From NCBI GenBank assembly GCA_905221605.1, contig CAJNDS010002679.1, positions 120,001-184,000 of the forward strand: a stretch of DNA of 64,000 bases, given 5' to 3'. Source of the DNA: Symbiodinium natans. Lineage: Eukaryota > Sar > Dinophyceae > Suessiales > Symbiodiniaceae. The notes beneath the pieces were generated by a model, which saw only the letters and a list, made by a program, of their open reading frames with translations, was not told where the DNA came from and ran no database searches. Below, piece after piece: positions 50,288 to 61,519 of this stretch. The first letter of the stretch is position 1; the number at the start of each line of letters is the position of its first letter. Position numbers and translations under genes: made by a program.

Positions 50288-50689
50288 CTGGACAGCGAAC
50301 ATCAGCAACGACCACGTATCATCGCACTCTTGAACGGAGTTTGTTCTTGTTGTTTTGGGTCTGTAGTCAATAAACAGTCCTTGTCATGAAATACAATCCT
50401 GGCTGCTTGTATGTAACTGACAGTAAATGCGTCTTTGTCAATATGTGTTGAGGCAAAGATGTTCACATAGTCCTGAGAAGAGCGAAGCCTCTGTGACGGA
50501 TAAAGGGACAGCATCCTCCGCATGCTCTAAACCCAGAGGTAATGGTTGCACGTCGTCGAGTGAAACTCATTTTCACCTTCTTAGAATGTTGTCTGGAATG
50601 CCTACATCTTCGTGGAGGTACTCCGCATTTCGGTCCGGGTCGCACGTGTGTGGACTTTCTTGCTGCTCCTGTGTCAAGTAAATGGCCGG

Positions 50690-51770
50690 TTGTTGCCATG
50701 TGGAAAGTCACCGAAAACGACTCCTGAAATGGCCTTGAAACCGTGGTTGTGTTTGCTTTGGGCGTTTTTCCTGAGGAAAATCACCGAAAACGACTCCTCG
50801 AGGACTTGAAACCGTGCACTGCACAAGGAATTTGCAAGGCTACGAAATTGTTATGAGTTTGTTTTGAGCGTTTTTCTGTCTCTAGACTCTACAGGTGCAG
50901 CCTTCAAGTGGGCCCAAAAAGGCCCCTCCGGCGAAATCATGATACCCTGCGGCGAAATCATGGTTTCGAGTTGGGCTCCGCCGGCGAAATCAGTGTTTCA
51001 AGTTGAGGCCCCTCCGGCGAAATCATGGTTTCAAATTGGGCCCAAGAAGGCCCCTTCTGGCGAAACCATGGTTTTCAAGTTGAGCCCAAGAAAACCTCTC
51101 CGGCGACATCACGGTTTCAAGTTGAGGCCCCTCCGGCCCAAGAAGGCCCCTCCGGCAACTCATGGTTTCAAGCTGCGCCCAAGAAGGCCCCTCCTACGAA
51201 ATCATGGTTTCAAATTGGGCCCATGAAGGCCCCTCCAGCGAAATCATGGTTTCAAGTCCAGATCATCAAGTTGGCCCTCCGGCGAAATCATGGTTAGGCG
51301 CCTCCGGCGTCATGGGAGATCATGGTTTCAAGTTGGGCCCAAAAAGGCCTTTTTCGCGAAATCATGGTTTCAAGTTGACCCCTCCGGCGAAATCATGGTT
51401 TCAAGGTAGGTCCAAAAAACCCCATTTCAAGTTGCGCCTTTCAACTTCTGCCCCCACAAGGCCCGCGGGGAAATCATGGTTTCAAGCTGGGTCCGAGAAG
51501 GCCCGGCGAAATCACGATTTCAAGTTGAAACTCCTCCGACCCAATGCGGTTTTTAATTAAACCCTAGAAGGCCTCCACAAAATCATGGTTCAAGTTGTGC
51601 CCAAGAAGGCCTTTCCGGCGGAGGCGAAAAAAACCTTCCTGAAATCATGGTTTCCAGTTAAACACAAGAAGGCTCCTCCGGTTTTCAAGTTCAGGCCCCT
51701 CCAGCGAAATCATGGTTTCAAGTTGGACTCAATGAGTCTCTTGCAGCGAACTCATGGTTTCTAGTTTGAA
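50690..51770. repeat. Degenerate minisatellite, AAATCATGGTTTCAAGTTG core
   Basis: About twenty imperfect copies of a 30-60 base unit containing CCTCCGGCGAAATCATGG and TTTCAAGTTGGGCCCAAGAA. A related older unit (ATCACCGAAAACGACTCCT, twice) precedes it at 50710-50800. Frames across it encode repetitive Pro-Ala-Lys-Ser-rich peptides and are not taken as genes. Confidence 0.85.
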
Positions 51771-51838
51771 ATTGCAAACACGCTGAACTTTGGAACAAGC
51801 ATGTCAAAGTTTGATTCTCAATGTTTATATCTCTTGAA

Positions 51839-51877
51839 GGTGGACATTGTGTCTCCCTGGAAGACACAATGTCCACA
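51839..51877. repeat. Short perfect hairpin
   Basis: TGGACATTGTGTCT and its exact complement AGACACAATGTCCA are separated by about seven bases. Confidence 0.85.
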
Positions 51878-52256
51878 ATTTTGACAAATTAAACTCTGAT
51901 CAAACTCTGCGTAAAATATAGAATGCTCCAAAGGCTTCCTAAAACTCTCTCGAAGCGAATTCAGAGCTTCGGTTCTTCCCTTCTGGAGCCAGCAACAACA
52001 AGCAAATGGGAGACCCCCAACTGGTTCCAATTCGAAAGTTGGATTTGAAGCTGGGTTCAAACCTGAATTTGAATATAAGTTGCAACCTGAAAACCTGGAT
52101 TCGAACCTGGGTTGGAAGGGGTATGATCTTTAAGAATTTTGTGAAGGGGGCTTGAGAAAGAAGGCTTTCTCGAAAGCGAATTTGAGGAGGTCACGGGGCT
52201 TTGAGGGGAAGATGAACAATGAAGGCTTGGGAAGGAGCTTCAAGGGGGGTTTGCCT

Positions 52257-52359
52257 AGAGACTCCAAAACCCCTAAATGAAGGAATATACCTTGAATTAT
52301 AATAGGAACCCTAATATGACTTAAGGTATGTTCCTTAATTAAGGGGTTTTGGAGTCTCT
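52257..52359. mobile_element. MITE-like element with 37-bp inverted ends
   Basis: Begins AGAGACTCCAAAACCCCT and ends in the near-exact complement AGGGGTTTTGGAGTCTCT, with the match continuing inward through AAGGAAxATACCTT. Total 103 bp, AT-rich centre, no coding capacity. A target duplication was not seen. Confidence 0.75.
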
Positions 52360-52603
52360 GGGAGAGAAGGCGGGCTTCCTCAAATTCGAATTCAAGGGAG
52401 GCTTCGAAGGGGCTGAAGGGGGTTGGGAAACAATCTCGAAGGGGGCTTGAGAAAATTCGAAAGCTTCTGAAAAGGAAACTTGTATATGATTTAGAGTTTT
52501 ACCTTTGCTGGTTTTTGAACCCACAAAATATGAAAAACAAGAAACGAGGGTGGAATTTAGAACAAAGCTCCACTCATGAAAAGAAGCCTTAAAGCTTCGG
52601 GAT

Positions 52604-52828
52604 GTGTCCGGAATGGCTGTAAATACAGTGTACACACTTGACGCGAAATCTGAAGCTTTGGATTTGAATCTTGGAGATAAGGAGTGGGCGAGCTATTTGC
52701 ATTTTGTGAAGCTTCATTGGCCTGGCAGCATCCAAAGCCCTTGTCTGCCTGGCTTAATGCTTGTGTCTGGAAGTCTGGCGCTTTTTGTTTTGGCAACGAG
52801 CTTCTTTACCACATCAGCGGCGCAGTAA
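52604..52828 (+). CDS. Open frame with C-terminal hydrophobic segment, doubtful
   Basis: Reads DAKSEALDLNLGDKEWASYL and ends with a 20-residue hydrophobic stretch (PGLMLVSGSLALFVLATSFF) before a stop. No family, no clear splice sites, and minus frames are open as well. Confidence 0.25.
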   Translation: MSGMAVNTVYTLDAKSEALDLNLGDKEWASYLHFVKLHWPGSIQSPCLPGLMLVSGSLALFVLATSFFTTSAAQ

Positions 52829-53907
52829 GCGAGTCAAGCCTATTGCTTGTAAGAAGTGAAACGTAAGACCAAGCATCATCCAAAGAGACCACCAAAACAA
52901 AGACCAACCAAAACACCAACACAACCAAAGCTACCAAGGTGAAACGGCGCTCTCAGCACTAGACGATGAGCACATAGTCACATAGTTGCACCAGCAAACG
53001 CAATGCGTGTAAAGCGGCAGCAATGCAGGATATGAGCGATGCCCTCAGTCGATAACTTGATCATCAAACAAAGGCAAAACCAAAATTGAAATGGTCGCAC
53101 CTTGTGATCGAGAGTTGGCCACCAGGGAGGAAGCAAGGAAGCAACTAACGTTCACCAATAGAACGGAGATCAGCCTCCGTTCCACGCAAGATCACAAATA
53201 TCCTCCTTGCAAAGTTGTCCACCCAATCAACTGCATGTCTGGGAGCCCTTCCCCCGCAGACTTAGCAGTGGTGCACCAATTTCTTGGCAACTTTACTGCG
53301 TCAGCACAGTAGGCCATCCTGCAGAAGTGAAACGTTCCGGACAGACTCAACCAACCCAACCAACACACCGTAACACACCAGCAGAGACGGCGAAACCCAA
53401 GAACGGGACCATGAAACACACAAGTCACCAAGTGAAACAGCATAACAAAAGCCACTCTGCAGCATCCACTCCTTATCAAATCACAGAACTTACCATTGTA
53501 AGTCGCCCAATCATGGATACTTAGTCGTTCCAAACACTATCAGTTGTCCAAAAAAAACCCGAAACACCAGTACCTGGGAGGTCCGGGCCGGACGTCTCAA
53601 TTCTTGACATAAGTTCCGACGCGCCGCAAAAGCTTCTTTGCCATCTTCACACTGCATGCCAAGATAGAAACACCTGAGTTCAAGCAATAAGCACTGAGAA
53701 AAAGGAATCCGAGTTTCGTATGTGGGCGGAGTCGGTGGAGTTCATGTAAGCGGAATCGGCGGAGTTTTCCAGGGTGGAATTCCCCTTAGAATGACAGCGG
53801 AATACAGCGGAGTCGAGGAGAGCCCGTTTTAAAGATACATTGGTTTTTAAACCGGGGAAGACACGACTCCGCCACATGTGCTCCATCCCTCGTGCACCAA
53901 TCCTGCA

Positions 53908-54100
53908 AAATCTATGCCAAGATTCTACGGGCTACGGGGTGGGGGGTAGTCTTGCTTCCTCAATTACTGCAAAGCTGCGCAAAAGTTGCTCTCCGTGTGT
54001 TCACTGCAAGTGACCTCAGAAATCTCACAAATCCCACCTGACATCGTGCCCATTTTGCGCGCTCCAAACTGACACATTTTTTGAGACGTCCAGCGCAGTC
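53908..54100 (+). repeat. Diverged direct repeat, copy 1
   Basis: Contains TGCAAAATCTATGCCAAG, ATTCTACGG, TTGCTCTCCGTG and TTCACTGCAAGTGACCT in the same order as the copy at 54487-54640, roughly 85 percent alike by eye with small indels. Confidence 0.8.
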
Positions 54101-54486
54101 CCCCTAGGTTCACGGTCGATCCGTTAGTCGTCAGCCGACACCGTGCCAGACGTGAACCGACGGTCAGGCCGGACTAACGCTCAATTGAAAGGAAGTAGGA
54201 ACGACACCAGGACTCAGCGTCCGTCATCTGGCCTGACGGTGGAAACCTGGGCCCCACTTCTGGGGCTAAGTTTCGATCTGGGCGGCCCCGCTTTTGGGGC
54301 CGTCTGCAAGAGAAAGTGACTTCGGCGGCCCCAAAATTGGGCCCCGCATGCCTTCCAGGAGGCCCGTCTCCGGACCCACCAGGTTGAGTTTTGGGACACA
54401 CCATCGCGAAGATAAACTCACACGTTCCGGCACGCTACATCACTGACTGGCGACAAACTACGAAAAACCCGTACGATTTCTGCAGC

Positions 54487-54640
54487 TGCAAAATCTACGC
54501 CAAGATTCTACGGGGTGGAAGCGTCTTGCCTCCTCAAATTACTTTTAAGAACTGCAAAGCAGCGCAAAAATTGCTCTCCGTGTTGTTCACTGCAAGTGAC
54601 CTTAGAAATCTTAACACATTTTTTATGACGTCCAGCACGA
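54487..54640 (+). repeat. Diverged direct repeat, copy 2
   Basis: Partner of 53908-54100. Both copies end near GACACATTTTTTGAGACGTCC or its variant. Confidence 0.8.
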
Positions 54641-55466
54641 CACCTGTCCTTTTTCTTCGGCGCAGTCAGAAATCCATCAAGCCTCTTGCTTGAGAAAGTG
54701 AGACAGAGCAATGCATTTTGCGTGGTGCAAATGGCTCATTGATTGCTGGTGTTGGTTTTGGTGGCCAGGCTGAACGAACTCTGCCCTTTGTCCAAGGTTC
54801 GGTTTAGGATGGTGGTCTTTCCAGCCATTGCCATCTCATGCTCCAGAATTGGGAACTTGCAGTCCAGAATCAAGGTGGTGACTGCACCTTTGGGCGGCAA
54901 TTTTAAGAGGCGCTAATTCTGACACTTGCTGGACTTGATGTGGAGCAGTTTAAGAGGCGTGTGAGTGGTTTGAAACTGTTTCTTTCACCTTGCTTTTGCT
55001 TTTCGCACAGTGATCCCAGAACATGCAGAAGGTCAGTTCACGCAACAAGTCACTTGGATTTTTTGCCTAACGGCACACAATGGGGGTGCGAAGCACTCTC
55101 CCGCTATGTCTGTAGCCTCCGAGAAAAAATTGCGCAAGAAGCAGAACAGAGACCTTACAGTTGCAGAATCCATCAGTTGCAAAATCCATGAAACTCGACG
55201 TCTCAGCTGCAGTAAAACAAAGTAAACCAAAACCTCTGGTCTCTGGAGGCCGCCAGCGTCAAGCGTCAAACGATTCACAAATATATAGAAGCCGCAAGGG
55301 TCAAACGATTCACAACACTATAGAACAACAAATATTCAGAAAACATACAAAAGCAAAATCAGAGACAAACAAAGAGCCAGAAAAGAGGTCAGGAAAAAAC
55401 ACAAAAACAACGCAAACCAAATCAAAAACAGTTTTGCACTCAAAAAACATTTCAACAATATAAGCA

Positions 55467-55912
<446 letters not shown>

Positions 55913-56689
55913 TTTTATTGAACGCTGAGCGAGCGGGCTCTGCTCATAGCGGGCGATTCTGAAACTTCGGGAGGCGCCATGTGCCCCGCCCGTGAGACGT
56001 GCCGTGCCGTGGCCAGCTCCTTGACCATTAGCTAAAAGCCCATTGAAACGTGCCGTTGCCAGCTCCGTCCTTTGGACCCGCCTAGCTAAGGACTAACAAG
56101 CCAAACAAGACTAAAACGAAAACTACCAACACACAAGCAACAAGACCCAACACGTACTTAGGCGTTGGAGCGGGCGCGGGGGGACTGCACTGTGATAATC
56201 GCAGCGACCGACCTCATCCCTTTGAAGAGCAATGGACGAACCTAAAGCTCCTAGGCCCAGGCTGCTACCTCTGCCACGAACGTACGATAACAAGAAAAGA
56301 ACACAAGGCAAGCGCATCCTTGGAATCAGACTTGCCGATGCCTCAGAGAAGGGAAAGGAAATGCCTACAAGGAATAGAGTTTAAAATGAGGCCTGCTTGA
56401 GCTGGCTGTACAAAGCTGTAGAAACATCAGGCTCGCAAATCGGCTTCAAATGACAACTGAAACTGCCTAAGGCCCAGCTCAGACTCACTCGCTTTTGACT
56501 GTCTCCGTCACCCTAAATGTGAGTCATCGCGTCCGATACTCACGCACTGGTGCCGGTGGGCCGTACCCGGATGGGCCGACACCCTGAGTTCCCGTCTAGC
56601 GGCGTCCCACACTGGGTAACTCACGACAACCAGCGGAGGGCCGCAAGACGTTCAGCCAGTAGAGGCCGTGAAGGACTGTGTCCTTGGAT

Positions 56690-57110
56690 GCTCACAACTG
56701 CGTTGCGGCAGCGGCATATCGCTCATCAGAAAGTCTGTGCCCAGCCGTGTGGAGCCGTACCATAGTGCAGAAACTGCTAGAGGGCGAACCTGCTCCTCGC
56801 CACAAGAGCGAGTCCCGGCTCTCGCACCCCGCTGCAAGACGAGGCGTTGGTGACACGTTGGGGCCAGCATCACCCTCAAGCAGCCCTGCGCATGTAGCTG
56901 GTCGTACTTCAGAACTGTGGTTGCAGTGTCCCAACCTGCTCCTTGTCCTGTAGACAAGACCGGCCCGGCGCCCCGTCTGGGGCCACAAGGGCACCCCATG
57001 TGCATCGAAAGACATCAGGGTGCTCAGCGGGGCCAGCATTGGGAGGATTACGTCGTGCTGAAGGCCGTTGGATAGCTTTGTGTTTGGCAGCTGTGTTGCA
57101 AGTCCGTACA
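56690..57110 (-). CDS. Candidate minus-strand exons, function unknown
   Basis: Three stretches in coding order: YGLATQLPNTKLSNGLQHDV then ILPMLAPLSTLMSFD (about 56980-57110); GAGWDTATTVLKYDQLHAQ (56899-56951, acceptor TGTCTACAG, GC donor); and a longer block after acceptor CTTGCAG at about 56835 that is open in two frames. No family. Confidence 0.35.
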
Positions 57111-57238
57111 ACCTGATCGGAGACTTCTCATCCTCACCAACGTTTGACGTTTCCCCGGAGCAAGCAGCATGTCAGCTGCGCTGCAATCCCTTTCATCAGT
57201 ATCCAAAGCAATACGTGACTGGGCTGTAGCTCGAACTG

Positions 57239-57270
57239 GGGGGGGGAGGGGGGGAGGGGGGGGGAGGGGG
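57239..57270. repeat. G-rich tract
   Basis: Runs of G separated by single A residues, about 32 bases. Confidence 0.85.
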
Positions 57271-57872
57271 CGTGTCGTGGCCAGTCACGTACTTGTCTGC
57301 GAAGCGGCTTTTGAGCATGAGTGTCTCGGAGAAGAAGCTGCCACTTCGCATAAACTGCACAGAAAAGGATTGCAGTGATCTCTGAGTGCATCATCCCGGG
57401 GAAGCTGCTCGAAGCACAAAAACAGGCCTCAGCACTGATACTTCTTGCATAGCAACCAGGCTCTGAAGTCGACCAATGTTGCGCTGCTCCAAGGATGTCT
57501 GTGTGCTGCAGAACCTTTTGTAAATGGAAAAGTGTAGGCAGAAGAAATGTACTGAGGCGCGTTCGGCTCGCCATCCACTTGCTTTTAGAAACATAAATGA
57601 TTAAGTCACTAAAGAGGGTACTCCTTCCACCTCGCGGAGCAGTGGAAACCCTACCGCTTACCTCTGCAAACTCGTTGTTGTCGGTGTGCGTGAGACCCGG
57701 GAATTGGGACCCGGCGGTTCACAGCAGAGTCGACTCGTAGCTCCAATGGCAAAATGGCTCAGGCAAAGGCAGAATCCTTAAGCTTCTGCGAAGGCGGGGC
57801 CTGTTGCTGAGCTCTAGTGCGTTCGGCCTGGAGGCTGGTTGACTTCCCAACTGCTGTGAACCGTGCGGCTAC

Positions 57873-58080
57873 TGCTACTACTACTACTACTACTCCTCCT
57901 CCTCCTCCTCCTCCTCCTCCTCCTCCTCCTCCTCCTCCTCCTCCTCCTCCTCCTCCTCCTCGCCTCCTCCTCCTCCTCCCCTCCTCCTCCTCCTCCTCCT
58001 CCTCCTCCTCCTCCTCCTCCTCCTCCTCCTCCTCCTCCTCCTCCTCCTCCTCCTCCTCCTCCTCCTCCTCCTCCTCCTAC
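57873..58080. repeat. (CTA)n then (CTC)n trinucleotide array
   Basis: A short CTA run followed by about 190 bases of CTC with two small interruptions near 57961 and 57978. The frames encoding Ser, Pro or Gly runs are artefacts. Confidence 0.95.
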
Positions 58081-58309
58081 CACCCCCTTCTACAACTACT
58101 GCAACGGTTGCTGGAGCACTACGACACCACTACCACTCCAACTTTGGCGGGCGACCACTCCTGCGATGACACAACAACGCCACTGCTACAAACGGCAACG
58201 CGTGACAACCACAAACACAACCACAACGACAACCACACAACCACAACAAGCCACACCACAACGCACCAGAACCACACCATAACAACAACCACAACAATAA
58301 CCCGTAGAA

Positions 58310-58720
58310 GTTTTTCAAAAAATCAAATGATTTTTTGATTCTTTTTAAATCCATTTTTCATTTTTTGACGAAAATAGAAAAAATGCTGGGAACACAAATA
58401 TATTAAATTGATTGAATTTACAATTCCAGGCACACTGTCACACACAAAATTGCGTGCATAAACTTTTTTTGAAATAAATCAACAAAAGACAAAAACCCAT
58501 TTTTCTTGTTTGACAAATATTCTTTTGCTAATTTTAAAATTTACGCGCGCCATCTCGTCAGAATGGAAATTTAAAATATTTTCAAACAATAAGAAAAAAG
58601 AACATGTTTATGGTGTTTTAGAAAACAAAAAATCAATTTCAGAAAACATAATTTCTTTGAAAAACTCAAAGAACAAATTCAGGTGAGAAAAAAGAAGTTT
58701 TCTATTTTCCAAACAAAAAT
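58310..58720. other. AT-rich block without gene
   Basis: A sharp fall in GC with runs such as TTTTTTGATTCTTTTT and many A/T homopolymers. No open frame of note. Contrasts with the GC-rich island up to 58.3 kb. Confidence 0.7.
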
Positions 58721-59745
58721 GTTTCAAATGTATGAACACGTTTCCTGACCAGAAACACAGGACAATCTGGGCTGCCGGTCGTGCTTTCCGACGTCTGTTC
58801 CATCAAGTCTTGCTCCCAACTGACGCGTGACGTGTGTGTGTCATGTCCCGAATCAGCAAAACAACCGACTGCTGGTGATGTGGCGCGGTTGTTGTGCTGT
58901 TCATGCAAGGTCACGCTGTTGTTTGCACCAGAAAACAAACACGCACGGTCAAGCCATGACGAACTGGCATGTCCACACGACTGAAAGGCTGAGCAGAACT
59001 AGGCGCTCAAATCATCATCCGTGGTCCTTCGGCTCTTCCTAGGTTCACCTTGGTCCAGGTCGACATGCCCATGACTTGCTGAGTTTTACTACATCATCAA
59101 GACATGAAATACGGCAATTCAGGTTTCCAGGCTTGACACACACTCTCGCGGAACTACGACGACGGCCGTGTGGCTGACGCAAGCCAATGGTTCCCAACCT
59201 CCCTTCCAACATGCAAGTTGACGTTCAGCAAATTTTGCTTGATTTGATCAGAAAATGACGGTTTTAAACCTAGCTTTACACAATACTGGCGTGGTGGTTT
59301 CAAAGCAAACTTCCACCAATACATGCGTTGATCCGCCAATCTCTACGGAATCTCCTGTCGCGGTTTCCGCATAAGACTTGGAACGTCCTTTTTTTAGCCA
59401 AGCAAGAACTCTCACATGGCGATGATGCTAGAATCAAAAAAAATCTTAACTGATAACTGTGTCTTTCCATTCCCCTTTCTGCCTTGTCCTTTTTGAAGGC
59501 CCAACAGTCACGAGCCCTGCCTTTCCAATTCTCCGTCTTCTTCGCTTTAGTGCTCTTGCTTCGATCTCTTTCCACTTTTCTGTTCTTTCCTTTTCGGTTT
59601 GCCATCTTTCTTGTCCCTGTTCCCTTTAGTCACCTTTGTTGCTCTTGTTTGTCTGCTTTGGAGCACCTGGATCATCGCGTTCGTGCCTTTTAGTGTAATT
59701 TTTGGATGTCCGGTAGCGCATGTTTCAAGTCGTCGGCTTACTTTG
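58720..59745. other. No confident gene
   Basis: Short frames on both strands. The lysine-rich minus frame at 59300-59605 mirrors a pyrimidine-rich plus strand. Nothing recognised. Confidence 0.4.
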
Positions 59746-59749
59746 AAAG

Positions 59750-60379
59750 ATGACGACGGTCAAGCCAAATATTTCAAAGTCGCAGAGCAAAGCAGTCCAA
59801 AAAAAGCGGCTTGCTTCTGATGCTGGGGTGGGATTTGGCGGACAGATAGAAAACTGGATGCTGGCAAATACCAGTGCAGTTTGTTGTTCGACGATGACAA
59901 GTGAAGCGCCCGGGTATCTTGCAGAAATTATGTCTCAATGTGTGCTTGCGAGTTTGAGCTTGAGGCTTCAAAGTTCAGTTTTTCGGGGTTCGGTGTCAAT
60001 GTGGGGTATTCGGCAAGGTGGGTTTCTGCAATCAATGAAGCTGTACTGTAGGGTGCTGCTATTGACTTTGGAGACCTTACGCAGATCCCTTTATTTTGCG
60101 CGGCTTCTCCGGGCGCTGCGCCTATATTGCCGCAACGTCTTAAGCGCGACCGTTTTCGTTGGTTTCTGGCCGAGCTACGCCTTAGAGAGCGCCGCCTGCG
60201 CTCAAGGGGCGCTACTTCTTCGTCTGTGGCTACTGCTCAAGTGCGCGCTCAATGGCAACGCGCGTCGAGGAGTAGACAACCCCCCAGACCTGATCTTGGC
60301 GCGAAAAAGGGGGTCTGGACAGCAAGTGGAGAACGCTATGGGCTATGAAAGGCAGGAAGCAACACCCTACAAGACTTAA
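59750..60379 (+). CDS. Open frame, 209 codons, unrecognised
   Basis: ATG-initiated frame reading VGFGGQIENWMLANTSAVCC near its start and leucine/cysteine-rich later. An arginine-rich frame (60127-60348) overlaps its end. No family motif and no splice evidence. Could be remnants of a mobile element. Confidence 0.3.
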   Translation: MTTVKPNISKSQSKAVQKKRLASDAGVGFGGQIENWMLANTSAVCCSTMTSEAPGYLAEIMSQCVLASLSLRLQSSVFRGSVSMWGIRQGGFLQSMKLYCRVLLLTLETLRRSLYFARLLRALRLYCRNVLSATVFVGFWPSYALESAACAQGALLLRLWLLLKCALNGNARRGVDNPPDLILARKRGSGQQVENAMGYERQEATPYKT

Positions 60380-60391
60380 ACCAAGCCCTGC

Positions 60392-60748
60392 ATGCTTCTC
60401 ACGCATGCTCACACTCCGGTCTTAAGCCAGCGTACCAAACGTAAAACGCTTTCAAACACTTGCAAGACTCTCGGCTGCAGTCCAAAATACTTGCCGGACG
60501 CGGCGCGTGGAGCGGTGCGGCACCGCTTAGTCTTCTGGACTATTTTAACATGGAAGCTGTTTGTCGCACAGGCGCCCTTAAAGGCCTATCTGGCCAGAGC
60601 ACAGTGTACAAGCTTACGTGCAAACGAACAAAAGCACTTTGTCAAATTCCATCAGGACCTGTGGTGGTGTGCAACACATGATTGTGCGCTATTTGCTGAT
60701 GGCATGAAGGGGGACGGGTATGGCGCGCAAAATGGTGTTTTGGTGTAG
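60392..60748 (+). CDS. Open frame, 118 codons, unrecognised
   Basis: Reads CSPKYLPDAARGAVRHRLVF then FHQDLWWCATHDCALFADGM. Natural composition, plus strand, in line with the frames at 59750 and 60944. Function unknown. Confidence 0.35.
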   Translation: MLLTHAHTPVLSQRTKRKTLSNTCKTLGCSPKYLPDAARGAVRHRLVFWTILTWKLFVAQAPLKAYLARAQCTSLRANEQKHFVKFHQDLWWCATHDCALFADGMKGDGYGAQNGVLV

Positions 60749-60834
60749 AACCGCCGGTGGGCTGCCTGTGGTCACCTATCAGATGGCAAGAGCAGCTTTG
60801 ATCTGTGCAGAACTTCATGGAAGGGCAAGGAGCA

Positions 60835-60983
60835 ACCCAGACCAGCGTTCTGGGAAAAAGCAAGCAGGCAGGCTACTCGGCTGGAGAAAGGGGGTCTGGG
60901 ACAGGAAGTGGAGAACTCCATGGAAGAATGAAGGATAAAAAACCCAGACCAAGCGCTCTGCAAAAAAGCAATTAGGCAGGCAG
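60835..60983 (+). repeat. 108-bp partial tandem duplication
   Basis: ACCCAGACCAGCGTTCTGG..AAAAAGCAA..AGGCAGGC at 60835-60874 recurs at about 60943-60983. The spacer GGGGGTCTGGGACAGGAAG has a second relative at about 60308-60345. Confidence 0.7.
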
Positions 60984-61375
60984 ATTCTGAACACGTTTCA
61001 GAGCTCATCAGGGACCTTCTTCAGGTCACCCAAGACCAACAGCTCTCTCAAAGCCGAGCTAAACATCTCGCAGGAAGAATGTCTTTCGCGGTTGCCAGGT
61101 TTTCGGAAGACTTGCCAAGTCCTGCCTCCGAGTCTTCCATGCTAGAACTTTGTCCAGGGACGGCAAGCTCGATGATAAGGCCCTTGCTGCTGTCAAAGCT
61201 TATTGTGACATTCTTAAAAGAGCCCCCGGCATCGACTCTCCACACTGATGCCTTCTTAAAGAAGGGAGAAAACGCCTGGAGGAGTGCTAGAAGTTCCTTG
61301 CTGTATGCATTGGGTTCTGGTTATGGGGCGACGTCTTCGGTTATGATATGCACGCTTGACAACATCATTCAGTGA
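60934..61375 (+). CDS. Open frame of about 145 codons, unrecognised
   Basis: After a TGA at about 60931 the frame stays open, reading AIRQADSEHVSELIRDLLQV and VTQDQQLSQSRAKHLAGRMS, later PLLLSKLIVTFLKEPPASTL, to a TGA at 61373-61375. Good amphipathic helix character in the first half. An internal ATG lies at 61079. No family. Confidence 0.4.
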
Positions 61376-61515
61376 TCTACAATTGTCAGAAGCAGAGAAG
61401 TGCATGATTGTGTTGAAGAGCTTGAGCTTTGATGTGAAGCGTTACATCCTGTTGCACGCCAAGATAGACAATCTTGGAGAGCTGGCGACGAAAAAGAAAC
61501 AAGAGGTTCTATGAT
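61376..61515 (+). CDS. Candidate exon following the frame above
   Basis: After TCATTCAG the plus strand reads LQLSEAEKCMIVLKSLSFDV then KRYILLHAKIDNLGELATKK and stops with TGA. The LHAKI stretch has a DNA-level relative at about 53650-53690. It may be the in-register continuation of the previous frame by splicing. Function unknown. Confidence 0.4.
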
Positions 61516-61519
61516 TCAA

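Noticed and set aside
57735-57765. Possible dinoflagellate spliced-leader relic (GGCAAAATGGCTCAGG)
   Set aside because: Only about ten bases match either orientation of the leader as I remember it, and the matching core is itself near-palindromic. No other candidate was found by eye.
57814-58338. Poly-Ser, poly-Pro, poly-Gly/Arg frames
   Set aside because: Pure CTC repeat products.
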